Source: Armatimonadaceae bacterium (lineage in GTDB: Bacteria > Armatimonadota > Armatimonadia > Armatimonadales > Armatimonadaceae). From it: a stretch of 56,572 nt of DNA. Under the pieces are notes generated by a model. The model worked only from the letters and a program-made list of their open reading frames with translations, had not been told where the DNA came from and made no database searches. The position numbers and the translations under genes are program-made. Below, in pieces: positions 43,386-52,143 of the stretch (the first letter of the stretch is position 1; every line of letters begins with the position of its first letter). The stretch lies in NCBI GenBank assembly GCA_030447685.1, contig JAUJOK010000009.1, positions 68,543 to 125,114 of the forward strand, written 5' to 3'.

Positions 43386-43802
43386 ATGTTCCTGCTCGAC
43401 ACAAGCGCGCTGGGACTGTTCCTGACCGGCGAATCCAATACCCTTCGGCGCGTCCAGGAAATTCCGACCTCTATCTGGCTGAGTTCTATTGCGGCAGAGG
43501 AATTACTGGCGGGGCGTCTCAGCAGCATCAATCGCGCTCGTCGGCCCCGAACGTCTCTGTCATTGACGCAGGCGCACCAGGATTTTGCCCAGGCTCTTGA
43601 AGACATTTGCCTCTTTCCCCTCTTGGTCTACTCCGCACAGGCGGATGATCTGTATCAATCTTTCCCTTCTGCTGTCAAACGCATTGGGCCGCAGGATTGC
43701 CGCATCGCCGCGCAGGCTATCGCGCATGGCCTGATTGTCGTCACGCGCAATCTCCGCGGCTTTGAAGCGATTGGCGCACCTTGCGAAGATTGGAGCGCCT
43801 GA
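43386..43802 (+). CDS. vapC: PIN-domain ribonuclease toxin (VapC-like)
   Basis: A 138-residue PIN-domain protein. The first conserved Asp is in MFLLDTSALGLF, the conserved Glu in SIAAEELLAG, and the C-terminal acidic motif in GPQDCRIAAQAIAHGLIVVT followed by RNLRGFEAI. These give the expected Mg2+-dependent RNase site that typically cleaves tRNA or rRNA. It is 3 bp downstream of the antitoxin gene, forming a type II module directly after the disrupted brnTA. The frame is intact. Confidence 0.88.
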   Translation: MFLLDTSALGLFLTGESNTLRRVQEIPTSIWLSSIAAEELLAGRLSSINRARRPRTSLSLTQAHQDFAQALEDICLFPLLVYSAQADDLYQSFPSAVKRIGPQDCRIAAQAIAHGLIVVTRNLRGFEAIGAPCEDWSA

Positions 43803-43895
43803 CTTTTTTCGGTTCCGCACCGGTCTACTATCTATCCCGGCCTTTGCTATCGCTGCCGCTTTGGGCGATAATGTGCTGAGGTTGTTTTCCTATCC

Positions 43896-45875
43896 ATGAG
43901 CATTTTGACCATAGCCAATGTCGCCAAGAGCTTTGCGGCTGATCTTCTGTTTACCGAGATCACCTTCAGCCTGGCCGCCGGGCAGAAGATGGGCCTGATC
44001 GGGCGCAACGGCGGCGGCAAGACAACGCTGCTGCGAATTATTCTGGGCCAGGAGACGCCGGAACCGAGCATCGTGGGCAGCATCGTCGTGCAGCCGCGCG
44101 TCGCGCTGGCGGCGGGGCGGCGCATGGGCTATCTGCGGCAGGAGGCCCCGGTTCATCCCGAGCACACCATCGGGGAGGAGATCGAGGCCGCGCTGGCCCC
44201 GCTGCGGGCGGCGCAGGCGCGCATCACGGACGCCGAGCACGCGATGAGCGACGCCGGAGATGATGCCGCGCTGGAGCGGGCGATGGCCGAGTACACCGCG
44301 GCGACCGACGCCTTCGAATCGCTGGGCGGTTACGAAGTCGAGGCCGAGCGCGACGCCGTGCTCCGGCGGCTGGGTTTTGGGCCGGAGACGATGGAAAAGC
44401 ATGTCGGCGCGTGCTCCGGCGGTGAGCAGACGCGGCTCGCGCTGGCAAAGCTTGTCCTTACCCGGCCCGATTTACTGATCCTGGACGAGCCGACGAACCA
44501 CCTGGACATCGCCGCGACGGAGTGGCTGGAGGGGTTCCTGAAGGACTACGCCGGGGCCGTGCTCCTGGTCAGCCACGACCGCTACTTCCTCGACGCCGTC
44601 ACTGACTCGATTGCCGAACTGGAGAACCAACGCCTCACGGTGTACAAGGGCAACTATTCTCACTTTCGGCGACAGAAAGAGGAGCGTCTGCTGCGCCAGC
44701 AGGAGATGTACGAACAGCAGCAGGCCGAGATCGCGCGCCTGCGGGACCTGATCAAGCGCAATATGGGCGCGGATGCCAACGCGAGCAATATCCGCCACAA
44801 GACACAGGGCCGCATCGACCGCATGGAGAAGATCGAGGCCCCGCGCACCGACACGCGCGCGGTCAAGGCGCGCATCGATGCGAAGGGGGCGGGGCGCATC
44901 GGGCGCGAGGTGGTGCGGCTGTCCGATCTGTCCAAGTCCTACGGCGAGCGCACTCTGTTCGCCCGCCTCAATGCCGTGGTCGAGCGCGGCGACCGGGTCG
45001 GTCTGGTCGGGCCGAACGGGGCGGGCAAGACGACGCTTGTGCGCATCCTCTTAGGCGATGAGCCTCCCACGGCAGGGACGCTCGCCTTCGGGCATAACAT
45101 CCGCCGCGCCTACTTCTCGCAGCACGCCACCGACGATCTCGATACCGAGCGCACCGTCCTCGAAACGCTCACCGATGAGGCCGTGACCTTTACCGAGACC
45201 GAGGCGCGCAACTATCTGGCCCGCTTCCTTTTCACCGCCGACGATGTCCACAAGAAAGTGGCGATGCTTTCCGGCGGCGAAAAGAACAAGCTGGCCCTGG
45301 CGCGCATGCTTTTGGAACCCTGCAACCTGCTGATCCTGGACGAGCCGACGAACCATCTGGATATCGAGTCGTGTGAAACGCTGACCCGGATGCTTTCCGA
45401 ATACGAGGGCACGCTGCTCCTGGTCAGTCACGACCGATATCTGCTTAACGCCGTCACCACCAAGACGCTGGGCCTGACCGGTCATAACGGCGGCGCGGCC
45501 TTTGTCGAGGGCAACTACGCCGCCTGGCGCGAAGCCCAGGAAGCGCAGCAAACATCACCTGCCGCGAAGACGCCGCACGTTCCGAAGGCCAAAACCGTCA
45601 TTACCCCGATTCCCGCGTCTCCGGTAAGCCCTTCTCTCAGCGCCCGTGAACTAAGCAAGGCCCGCATAAAAACGCGCGAAGCCGTCGAGAAGGCGGAACG
45701 CCGGGTTCAAACCGGCGAAGCCCGCCTTGCCGTTGTGGAAACCGCGCTCGCCTCCGGCGGCAAGGACGCCGATCTGGTCGCCCTGGCGGCGGAGCACACC
45801 CGCCTGCGCGCCGAGGTGGACACGGCCATTGCCGAGTGGGAGCGCGCCGTCGCCGAGCAGGAGGCGTTGGGGTAA
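43896..45875 (+). CDS. ABC-F family ATP-binding protein (Uup/EttA-like)
   Basis: A 659-residue soluble protein with two ABC domains and no membrane part. Walker A motifs are GRNGGGKTTLLR and GPNGAGKTTLVR, signatures CSGGEQTRLALAKL and LSGGEKNKLALARM, and Walker B LLILDEPTNHLDI occurs in both halves. The ~80-residue linker between the domains is rich in Arg/Gln (RQQEMYEQQQAEIARLRDL), as in ABC-F translation factors that act at the ribosomal E site. The C-terminal ~90 residues are a charged coiled coil as in Uup. It is a housekeeping or resistance factor. The frame is intact. Confidence 0.93.
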   Translation: MSILTIANVAKSFAADLLFTEITFSLAAGQKMGLIGRNGGGKTTLLRIILGQETPEPSIVGSIVVQPRVALAAGRRMGYLRQEAPVHPEHTIGEEIEAALAPLRAAQARITDAEHAMSDAGDDAALERAMAEYTAATDAFESLGGYEVEAERDAVLRRLGFGPETMEKHVGACSGGEQTRLALAKLVLTRPDLLILDEPTNHLDIAATEWLEGFLKDYAGAVLLVSHDRYFLDAVTDSIAELENQRLTVYKGNYSHFRRQKEERLLRQQEMYEQQQAEIARLRDLIKRNMGADANASNIRHKTQGRIDRMEKIEAPRTDTRAVKARIDAKGAGRIGREVVRLSDLSKSYGERTLFARLNAVVERGDRVGLVGPNGAGKTTLVRILLGDEPPTAGTLAFGHNIRRAYFSQHATDDLDTERTVLETLTDEAVTFTETEARNYLARFLFTADDVHKKVAMLSGGEKNKLALARMLLEPCNLLILDEPTNHLDIESCETLTRMLSEYEGTLLLVSHDRYLLNAVTTKTLGLTGHNGGAAFVEGNYAAWREAQEAQQTSPAAKTPHVPKAKTVITPIPASPVSPSLSARELSKARIKTREAVEKAERRVQTGEARLAVVETALASGGKDADLVALAAEHTRLRAEVDTAIAEWERAVAEQEALG

Positions 45876-45877
45876 TA

Positions 45878-46360
45878 TCAGCCCGCCTGACGCCAGGCGG
45901 CGATCTGGCGCAGGTGGTACGTGTCGTGCAGCGGAATCAGCAGCGTCAGCGTCTCCAGCGTGATTCTGCCGATTTCGGGACGATTCCCGATGCGCTGCCA
46001 ATCGGCAGGATTGCTGCGGGAGCGTAAAAAATCGACCATCTGCGCGCGGCGCTCGCCGAACAGGCGGCCCTGCTCGAAGACATCCGTGCTCGCGTAGTCA
46101 TGCTCGACGGCCCATTGTCCTTCGTCGTAGCCTTCCAGAAGCGGCTCGTCCTCCTCGCAGATTCGGCGCATCCGGTTCAGGAACACCGGCTCCCAGTCGG
46201 CCAGGTGCGCCATCGCCTCGCGGATCGTGAAGCGCGCCGGGTCGGGCCGCCGGTCCGCCTCTTCGTCGGTCAGCCCTGTCAGCAGATGATTGAAAAGCGC
46301 CGGAGCGGATTCTAAAGCCGTGAACAGGTACTGCTTCAGGTACGGGAACTCGATTACCAT
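45878..46360 (-). CDS. DinB family protein
   Basis: A 160-residue four-helix-bundle protein of the DinB/YfiT superfamily. Metal-binding His residues are expected in FTIREAMAHLADWEP, in EHDYAS and in IPLHDTYHLRQIAAW. These proteins often act as metal-dependent thiol-S-transferases (for example with bacillithiol), though most are uncharacterised. ATG 46360 is chosen because it starts the family alignment and GAGGTG lies 7 bp upstream; a longer open frame upstream is an artefact of high GC. It is convergent with the ABC-F gene. Confidence 0.87.
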   Translation of the reverse strand: MVIEFPYLKQYLFTALESAPALFNHLLTGLTDEEADRRPDPARFTIREAMAHLADWEPVFLNRMRRICEEDEPLLEGYDEGQWAVEHDYASTDVFEQGRLFGERRAQMVDFLRSRSNPADWQRIGNRPEIGRITLETLTLLIPLHDTYHLRQIAAWRQAG

Positions 46361-46420
46361 AGACACACCTCGCAAAAAATATAATGCCGCATAACCGATG
46401 CCGGGTAAAATAAAAATACC

Positions 46421-46726
46421 ATGAGCGAGCAGGATCAGGTGATTGAGGAGTTTCTGGAAGGCAAGCCGCGCGCCGACACCTGGCGTGAGCTGCGCGAAAC
46501 GCTCCAGGCGCGGCTCCAGGATGCCGTGGCGGCCCGCGACGCGGCTGCCCCCGACAACCCGCGCCGCTCCGGCCTGGAGCGCAAGGTACGCGAGCTGCGG
46601 GAGCAGGTAGCCGCGCTGGCGCAGGAGGAGGCGGTGACTCGGTTCGTGGAAGACTCCGTGCGCGCTTCGCTGTCCCGTCCGCGCCCCTTTTCCAGCGGCG
46701 GCGACGACGAAGACGACGACTTCTGA
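46421..46726 (+). CDS. Hypothetical coiled-coil protein, first gene of a four-gene operon
   Basis: A 101-residue charged protein, helical with an evident coiled coil (TWRELRETLQARLQDAVAAR and LERKVRELREQVAALAQEE) and an acidic tail GGDDEDDDF. No family is recognised. It is 15 bp upstream of the next gene in the same direction. Confidence 0.65.
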   Translation: MSEQDQVIEEFLEGKPRADTWRELRETLQARLQDAVAARDAAAPDNPRRSGLERKVRELREQVAALAQEEAVTRFVEDSVRASLSRPRPFSSGGDDEDDDF

Positions 46727-46741
46727 CGACGACGCCACCGG

Positions 46742-47470
46742 ATGCCACGCTGCCAGCGAACCTTTTACCGGCTGGCGGAGGGCCGCCTGGTAGCCGGGAC
46801 CGGTATACGCCAGTGGACCTGCCGCCACTGCGCGGACGCGGAGGTGTATGAAACCATCCGCGACCCGGACCTGATTCAGTACCGGGACCTGGCCTATGCC
46901 TACTGCGCGGAACAGTTCGGCCCGCCCGCAGACCGTGACCGCCCGACGATTCTGCTGCTCGGCCTGCGCCCGGAATGTGTCCATGAGGCCCAGGAGCGCC
47001 ATTACGATCTGTACCTTCAGCGCGGCTCCGATCCGCTGCAAATACGCCTGCAAATCGGGCATGAAATGTTCCACCGGGCCTGTTCGCAGGGGCGCATCTT
47101 TCACTGGACCCATGAAATGCTTGCCTGCATGACCTCGGTGCGCCTGCTGCGCCGCTGTGGGTCCGGCGAATACGCCCAAAAACGCGAGCGAGAATGGCTG
47201 GCGGAAGCGTGCCTGCTGCCGCTTTCGGATATGCTCAGTACCGATTTATGGACTGCCAATCCCTACCCGGCGGGGTTCTACGGGCGTGCCTACGCCACCG
47301 GAGTCATGCTCGCGCAGGCCATCGGGTGGAGCCACCTGCGCCGCCTTGCCCGCAGCCTTTCGCCCGGCGGATTACCGGATGTGGCGGGATGGCTGGAGCG
47401 ACTGCCGCCCGATCTTCGCGCAAAAGCCGCTGCTATAATGAAGGGGAACGATGCCGCTGGGGTAGAATAG
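46742..47470 (+). CDS. Putative zinc metalloprotease-like protein with HExxH motif
   Basis: A 242-residue protein. The clearest motif is QIGHEMFHRACS at about residue 103-114, an HExxH zinc site, followed about 17 residues on by HEMLACMTSVRLL and later EWLAEACLLPLSD. The N-terminal region has a cysteine pair in WTCRHCADAEVYE. No signal peptide is seen, so it is cytosolic. Length and arrangement resemble small gluzincin-type proteins, and peptidase activity is inferred only from the motif. It is followed after 5 bp by the HAD phosphatase gene. Confidence 0.68.
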   Translation: MPRCQRTFYRLAEGRLVAGTGIRQWTCRHCADAEVYETIRDPDLIQYRDLAYAYCAEQFGPPADRDRPTILLLGLRPECVHEAQERHYDLYLQRGSDPLQIRLQIGHEMFHRACSQGRIFHWTHEMLACMTSVRLLRRCGSGEYAQKREREWLAEACLLPLSDMLSTDLWTANPYPAGFYGRAYATGVMLAQAIGWSHLRRLARSLSPGGLPDVAGWLERLPPDLRAKAAAIMKGNDAAGVE

Positions 47471-47475
47471 ACGGC

Positions 47476-48231
47476 GTGCAGAAGCCACTTCGCGGAATCT
47501 TTTTCGATCTGGACGATACGCTCATCGGTTACGCCGATGCCGAGCGCAGCGCACTGCTTGCCGGGTGCGTTCTGGCGGCGCAGGTAAATCCCATTATCGA
47601 CAGCGATACGCTGGCCGACGCTATCTACGAGGCGTATGAGCAGCGCTACACCTATGGCACACCGGGTTACGCCGAACTGGCTTCCGTGAGCGTCGCCGAC
47701 TTTCGCCGCCTTTTGACCGAGGACGCGCTGGATTCTTTAGGCGTGCACGACCCCGCGCTCACCGCCGCGCTGGTGGAAGCCTATGCCGCCGCCGAAAAAG
47801 AGGCGCTTATCGCTTTCCCGGATACCGAAGCAACGCTTAGGCGGCTGCGCCCGCATTTCCGCATCGGCCTGATTACGAACGGCCCTTCGGCAATGCAGCG
47901 GGAAAAGCTCGCCGCGCTGGCCCTGGACGGCTATTTCGAGGCCATCGTCGTGGATACCGAGTTCGGCCATCCCAAGCCCGATGTACGTATCTTCGAGCAT
48001 GCCGCCGCGCAGGTCGGTCTTGCGCCCCCGGAGCTTCTGTTCGTCGGCAATTCGCTCGCCCACGACATCGAAGGCGCGCGGGATGCCGGATGGACCAGCG
48101 TCTGGCTGAACGCCGCAATGGCTCCCCTTCGCCCCGCCGATCCCACGCCCGACTTTACGATTCGGCGTCTTTCCGAACTGCTTACTTTGCCGCGTGTCGC
48201 CGACGCACTGCCGCACTTCAGGGAAGGATAA
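47476..48231 (+). CDS. HAD family hydrolase
   Basis: A 251-residue haloacid-dehalogenase phosphatase. Motif I is GIFFDLDDTLIGY (nucleophile Asp ~11 and acid/base Asp ~13), motif II IGLITNGPS, motif III the Lys in FGHPKPDVRIFEHA and motif IV LLFVGNSLAHDIEGARDAG. The cap is a four-helix C1 type (residues ~20-100), which fits YjjG/phosphoglycolate-like small-molecule phosphatases. The GTG start at 47476 is chosen because homology begins directly after it; it lies 5 bp after the previous stop. Confidence 0.9.
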   Translation: MQKPLRGIFFDLDDTLIGYADAERSALLAGCVLAAQVNPIIDSDTLADAIYEAYEQRYTYGTPGYAELASVSVADFRRLLTEDALDSLGVHDPALTAALVEAYAAAEKEALIAFPDTEATLRRLRPHFRIGLITNGPSAMQREKLAALALDGYFEAIVVDTEFGHPKPDVRIFEHAAAQVGLAPPELLFVGNSLAHDIEGARDAGWTSVWLNAAMAPLRPADPTPDFTIRRLSELLTLPRVADALPHFREG

Positions 48232-48237
48232 AAGAGA

Positions 48238-48756
48238 ATGTTCTCACGTGCCGCCGCTGCCCTGCCCGCTGTCTTCTGGCTTACCGCTGCCGCCGCCGCT
48301 GCCGTCGCACAGCAGCCGCCGTCGCAAAAAACCGCCGAGGCTGCTCCGCGTCGCGAGGTGCGCCTTGCCATACAGCTAACGCGCATAAATGGCGAGGCCG
48401 CCGCTGCCGCCGCTGCCGCGCCGCAGGTGATCGGCTCGCCGGTCCTGAACGCTTTCGACGGCGGCACCGGCTCCATCTCCCTTTCCGGCGGAGACATCGG
48501 GTACTCGGTTTCGCTCTCTCCCACTCTGGAGTCCGACAACAGCGTCGCCCTCCTGTATAACGTACGGCTGTCCGGCAGAGCATTGCCCGGCGCGACCTCG
48601 GTGACGCTCACGGGGGCGTCCCGCGCGGCCACCGGTCGGAGCGAGCCGGTAACGGAGGTGACGCTGCGGGAGGGAAAGACCGGCAAGTCTTCCACGTTTC
48701 GCCTGTCTGTCACGGCTACGATAAAACCAGCCCCTGACGGCGCTCCCCGCCCCTGA
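48238..48756 (+). CDS. Secreted hypothetical protein with secretin-like beta segment
   Basis: A 172-residue protein with an Ala-rich signal peptide (AVFWLTAAAAAAVAQ). The mature part is mainly beta: VIGSPVLNAFDGGTGSISL and GYSVSLSPTLESDNSVAL, a pattern reminiscent of the beta-domain in secretins, but it is too short to be one. It starts 6 bp after the HAD gene and is the last gene of the operon. Function unknown. Confidence 0.6.
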   Translation: MFSRAAAALPAVFWLTAAAAAAVAQQPPSQKTAEAAPRREVRLAIQLTRINGEAAAAAAAAPQVIGSPVLNAFDGGTGSISLSGGDIGYSVSLSPTLESDNSVALLYNVRLSGRALPGATSVTLTGASRAATGRSEPVTEVTLREGKTGKSSTFRLSVTATIKPAPDGAPRP

Positions 48757-49101
48757 GGGAATAGGAGCGGAAGACGACGCCGCAAAGAAAATGTCTTCGC
48801 GCTTCTTCTTCGCATAGAAAATCTAATTTGCGGGTAATCTTGCACTATGTCGGCGTTCCTTCTCTGGAGGCCGACCGCTTGCAGGAGACACGGAACGCTG
48901 ATGGACATTCATCCCGCCGCCCGTACCGAAGACAGTCGGCTTATCCACCATGCGCCGTTGCCGCGCCTGTGGACTCCCGAGCATGGGGCGTCTGGTCTCC
49001 TGGTGATTGCGCGCCCGCGCCCGCTCGCCGTTGTGGTGGGGGGCCGGGTGCTGACGCGGGCGGCGGACGAAGAAGAACCGTTTCGTGGAAGGAGACGAAC
49101 C
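48757..49101. other. Intergenic region without a supported gene
   Basis: 345 bp between the secreted protein and the next gene. An in-frame upstream extension of the following ORF is open here but lacks a ribosome site and family support. No hairpin, repeat or convincing promoter was seen. Confidence 0.4.
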
Positions 49102-49509
49102 GTGACCCTGCAAGGGCTTGTTATAATCAACAGCACACGGCAAAGCGAACCGACTCGCATCATCGGTCATCCCGATCTGGCATCCGGCACCAGTGTTCGT
49201 CACCGGGACATGCTGTACATATCTATCGGTGAGGCGGTGTATCGGCAAAGTCAGGGTGAAGAGGTCGAAATCCACCTGACCCCGAACCCCGACGACGAAG
49301 AGGCCCTGGGAGCGGTACGCGCCCGTGCGCGCCGCCGCTGGGAAGGCGATCATCTTCCCGACGGCTGGACGCGCCCCCTGCCGCCGCCGCCCACCTCTAA
49401 AGAGGAGCCGCCCCGGCCCGGCGGCGATGACCTGCCGGACGAATTGCGCGCCCTGGCCGACCGTATTCGCGCCCGAAACGCCTCCTCACCCGACAGCGAA
49501 GCCAGCTAA
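49102..49509 (+). CDS. Hypothetical protein, 135 aa
   Basis: Starts at GTG 49102, which has AAGGAG 7 bp upstream. ATG 48847 and ATG 48901 in the same frame are alternatives giving up to 220 residues. The protein has a beta-rich first half (VTLQGLVIINSTRQSEPTRI, HRDMLYISIGEAVY) and a Pro/acid-rich tail ending in LPDELRALADRIRARNASS. The family is not recognised and nothing nearby suggests a role. Confidence 0.55.
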   Translation: MTLQGLVIINSTRQSEPTRIIGHPDLASGTSVRHRDMLYISIGEAVYRQSQGEEVEIHLTPNPDDEEALGAVRARARRRWEGDHLPDGWTRPLPPPPTSKEEPPRPGGDDLPDELRALADRIRARNASSPDSEAS

Positions 49510-49550
49510 AAACCAGGGACGCGCCACGCCGCGCCGCCGACAAGATCGCT

Positions 49551-49871
49551 TTATTCTTCTTCGAACAGAAAAGCGATCTCTTCGGCGGCGAACTCCGCGA
49601 GCGCGCGGATAGGGCTGGCCGGGTCACAGAGCAGCGCGCTTTCGACGAGCGGAGCCAGAGCGGCGCGTATCCCCTCCTCGCTGCCACCGAACGCTTCGCG
49701 CCACAGCGCCCCGATCTCCTCGTGCGGGGCAAGCCGCGCATGTACGTTTCCCAGTTCCCGGATAACCTGCTGGCGTGCCGCCGGATCGTTCCCTTCCCGT
49801 GCGGCATCCACCGCCGCCTGCCGGTATACCGCCAGCAGCGACCGCACCCAGACGATACTTCCCTCCGCCAT
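49551..49871 (-). CDS. Hypothetical helical protein
   Basis: About 106 residues from ATG 49871 (MAEGSIVWVRSLLAVYRQAA), helical throughout, ending LAEFAAEEIAFLFEEE. An in-frame ATG at 49934 gives 127 residues; 49871 is favoured by AAGGAC 9 bp upstream. No family is recognised. It lies downstream of hsp20 on the same strand beyond a terminator, so it is probably transcribed separately. Confidence 0.55.
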   Translation of the reverse strand: MAEGSIVWVRSLLAVYRQAAVDAAREGNDPAARQQVIRELGNVHARLAPHEEIGALWREAFGGSEEGIRAALAPLVESALLCDPASPIRALAEFAAEEIAFLFEEE

Positions 49872-49964
49872 ATCGCAGTCCTTGCTCCTTTTCCTGCAGA
49901 CTATCGTGGCCTGTTTCTCGATCTGTGCTGCCAACTCCTGCGGTTAAACCGCGTAAAATATGAA

Positions 49965-49991
49965 GGGCGAGGGACAGCAGGTCCCTCGCCC
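49965..49991 (-). terminator. Terminator of the Hsp20 gene
   Basis: An 11-bp perfect stem GGGCGAGGGAC / GTCCCTCGCCC with loop AGCAG, followed on the minus strand by TTCATATTTT. It lies 31 bp past the hsp20 stop. Confidence 0.75.
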
Positions 49992-50021
49992 AAACCGGCA
50001 GTCGCTATCCGCATACGCGGA

Positions 50022-50546
50022 TTAGCGGCTCTGTACCTGAACCTTCACCTGCTTGACTTTGGCGGCTTCGCTTTTGGGAAGGTGAATCTCCAGAACGCCG
50101 TCGTGGTAAGCAGCCGTCACCTGATCCGCGTTTACCTCGGCGGGAAGGCTGTAGCTGGCTTCAAAGCTGCCCTGCATCCGCGCGATGCCGCTGCCGTACG
50201 TGGTGAGGTTTTCACCCTCGATCAGCGGGCAGCGCTCACCCCGGATGGTGATATTGCCATTACCTACCTGAACATCAAAGGCGTCCTTGTTCGCGCCGGG
50301 CGCGTAAGCAAACAGGATCAGCTCCTCCGGCGACTCGTACAGGTCCATCGCCGGGGTATTCGCAGCAGCGCCGCCAGCGTAGGGCCGGGTACCGAACGAC
50401 CGTCCCATAAACTCATCGAACAGGCGGTTCATCTCATCGAACTGCTGCCAGGGATTCCAGGCGGAGAGGGCCGTGTCACGGACGGTCTCACCGCGACGGG
50501 TCGGCAGGCCAGTGTCTCGCAAGATCGGCAGTGTCATAACACTCAA
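50022..50546 (-). CDS. Hsp20 / alpha-crystallin family small heat-shock protein
   Basis: A 174-residue ATP-independent chaperone that holds unfolding proteins. The N-terminal arm has WQQFDEMNRLFDEFMGRSFG. The alpha-crystallin domain runs from MDLYESPEELILFAYAPGA through NGNITIRGER and SFEASYSLPAEVNADQV to HDGVLEIHLPKSEAAK, containing the conserved GVLEI strand. There is no IxI motif at the very end; VKVQVQ is the nearest. The start has AGGAG upstream. A long AT-rich gap precedes it, followed by its own terminator, so it is monocistronic and probably stress-regulated. Confidence 0.94.
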   Translation of the reverse strand: MSVMTLPILRDTGLPTRRGETVRDTALSAWNPWQQFDEMNRLFDEFMGRSFGTRPYAGGAAANTPAMDLYESPEELILFAYAPGANKDAFDVQVGNGNITIRGERCPLIEGENLTTYGSGIARMQGSFEASYSLPAEVNADQVTAAYHDGVLEIHLPKSEAAKVKQVKVQVQSR

Positions 50547-50575
50547 CTCCTTTCATCCAGTGTTTCCCGGACATC

Positions 50576-50669
50576 GCCGGGTTGTTTTTTCACTTATACT
50601 ATACCATATGTTTCTCGAATTTGTTTCATAATTCGCGGAAAAATTTCATGTCTCGTGCTTACGTGAAAT
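50576..50669 (-). promoter_or_regulatory. AT-rich control region upstream of hsp20
   Basis: This AT-rich island contains -10-like TATAGTAT (minus strand, near 50597-50604). Further upstream is an imperfect inverted repeat ATTTCATG (50643-50650) and CGTGAAAT (50662-50669), 7 of 8 matching, which could be an operator. The CIRCE consensus is not present. Confidence 0.3.
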
Positions 50670-50682
50670 AACGGCTAAGGCA

Positions 50683-52140
50683 TTAAGATACGCCGACGCT
50701 TTCCTTCTTTAGCTTCTTGAAGGTGGCGTCAAAGAGGCTCAGTGCGGTTACGCTGCCGTCCGCGCCAAGGGTGAAGACTACCTCCTCATCCGCAAAGACG
50801 GGATCGCTGCCGGTCGCGGTGGTGAAGGTGTCAAAGTGGAAATGCGCCAGCTTGCTTTCGTAGCTGCTCCAGGCAATTGTCAGCCGCCCGCCTTTTTTTG
50901 TAACGGTCGCTGTGCCATAAGCCGGTTCGGCATAGGTACCCGCATAGGCGGCCAGCTCGCGTGAGGGCGTCGTTTTCTTATGACGCCCCGCCTTTTTCTC
51001 CTTTTTGCGCGCCTTCTGCTCGCTTTCCGTCTGCTTGAGCTGCTTTGAGTAGGCCGTCTTCCAGTCGTGCGCCGGAAGGTCGAGCAGGTAGTCCAGCAGG
51101 AGATTACGCGCCATCTCCGGCAAGTGGGAGGGGATGTTGGCAAGCACAGCGATACCTATATCGGCCTGTGGCGCAAGCGCGACCTGCGCACGAAAGCCCC
51201 CAATAGCCCCGCCGTGCGCCACAATCTCGTGGCCGCCGCGATAATCGAAGATAGACCACCCCAGGCCGTAGCTCATCTGGGTGGTGTCCGGGTACAGCGC
51301 GCGCGTATTCTGCTCCATGCGGATGACCATCTGCGGCGTATGGGTTTCCCGCAGGCTCGCCTCGGAAACGAGCCGCGCGCCGTCCGGCGTCACGCCCCCG
51401 GCAAGCTGAAAGCGAACCCAGCGGGCCAGATCCCGCGCACCGGCATTGAGAGAGCCTGCCGGGCCGACATTGTCCAGGTTGCGCCAGGGAATAATCTCAA
51501 TCCGGTTCTTTGGGTTCCGCCGGTGCGGCGTGGCATGGTCAGCGGCCTGCTCGGCATCGTGCGTGCTGAAGTTCGCGCCGGTCATGTTCAGCGGGTCCAG
51601 CAGGCGCGACTGCACGAACGCCTCGAAAGACGGCGCTCCGGCGGCGCGCGCCACGGCCTCGCCCGCCGCCAGAAAGCAGATGTTCTGGTACTGGTAAACC
51701 GCACGGAACGAGGCGCTTGGCTTCGCCAGCCCGATGCGACGCAGAATCTCCGCGCGATCCCACGGCGAGCCGAGCCAGAGCATATCGTGACGGGGCAGGC
51801 CGGTTCGGTGGCAGACCAGGTCGCGCAGGGTGACGTTGGCGTCGGCGAGCGGATCGGACAGGCGGAACGCAGGCAGGTGTTTGCGAACCGGGTCGTCCCA
51901 GGCCATCTTCCCTTCATCCACCAGCAAAGCCATCGCCGTGGCGGTAAATGCCTTCGTCGTCGAACCGATAGCGAACAGCGTTTCCGGCGTCACCGGGTCG
52001 TCCTGTCCCGCCGCTTTGACTCCGTAGCCCTGTGCGTAAACCGTATCGCCTGCAACGACTGCAAGGGCCGCGCCGGGCACGTCGGCGGCCCGCATGGACT
52101 CCTGCAGGATCGTATCTATGGCGGCTGTGTCGATAGCCAT
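50683..52140 (-). CDS. Beta-lactamase-fold serine hydrolase
   Basis: A 485-residue class C-type beta-lactamase/transpeptidase-fold enzyme. The active-site SxxK is STTK at residues 60-63, the Tyr motif is YQYQN near residue 150, and the third motif is AHGGAIGGF. A C-terminal ~100-residue beta domain (DUF3471-like: ELAAYAGTYAEPAYGTATV) follows a Lys-rich linker. There is no signal peptide, so it is a cytosolic esterase or D-aminopeptidase more than an antibiotic-resistance enzyme. It starts 3 bp after the glycoside hydrolase gene in the same operon. The frame is intact. Confidence 0.88.
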   Translation of the reverse strand: MAIDTAAIDTILQESMRAADVPGAALAVVAGDTVYAQGYGVKAAGQDDPVTPETLFAIGSTTKAFTATAMALLVDEGKMAWDDPVRKHLPAFRLSDPLADANVTLRDLVCHRTGLPRHDMLWLGSPWDRAEILRRIGLAKPSASFRAVYQYQNICFLAAGEAVARAAGAPSFEAFVQSRLLDPLNMTGANFSTHDAEQAADHATPHRRNPKNRIEIIPWRNLDNVGPAGSLNAGARDLARWVRFQLAGGVTPDGARLVSEASLRETHTPQMVIRMEQNTRALYPDTTQMSYGLGWSIFDYRGGHEIVAHGGAIGGFRAQVALAPQADIGIAVLANIPSHLPEMARNLLLDYLLDLPAHDWKTAYSKQLKQTESEQKARKKEKKAGRHKKTTPSRELAAYAGTYAEPAYGTATVTKKGGRLTIAWSSYESKLAHFHFDTFTTATGSDPVFADEEVVFTLGADGSVTALSLFDATFKKLKKESVGVS

Positions 52141-52143
52141 CGC

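Noticed and set aside
45878-47179. 433-residue minus-strand ORF containing the DinB protein
   Set aside because: Only the last 160 residues match DinB and have a ribosome site. The rest is antisense to two operon genes.
48847-49101. N-terminal extension of the hypothetical gene at 49102
   Set aside because: The frame is open, but there is no ribosome site at 48847 or a good one at 48901. AAGGAG before GTG 49102 is the best start signal. Not excluded.
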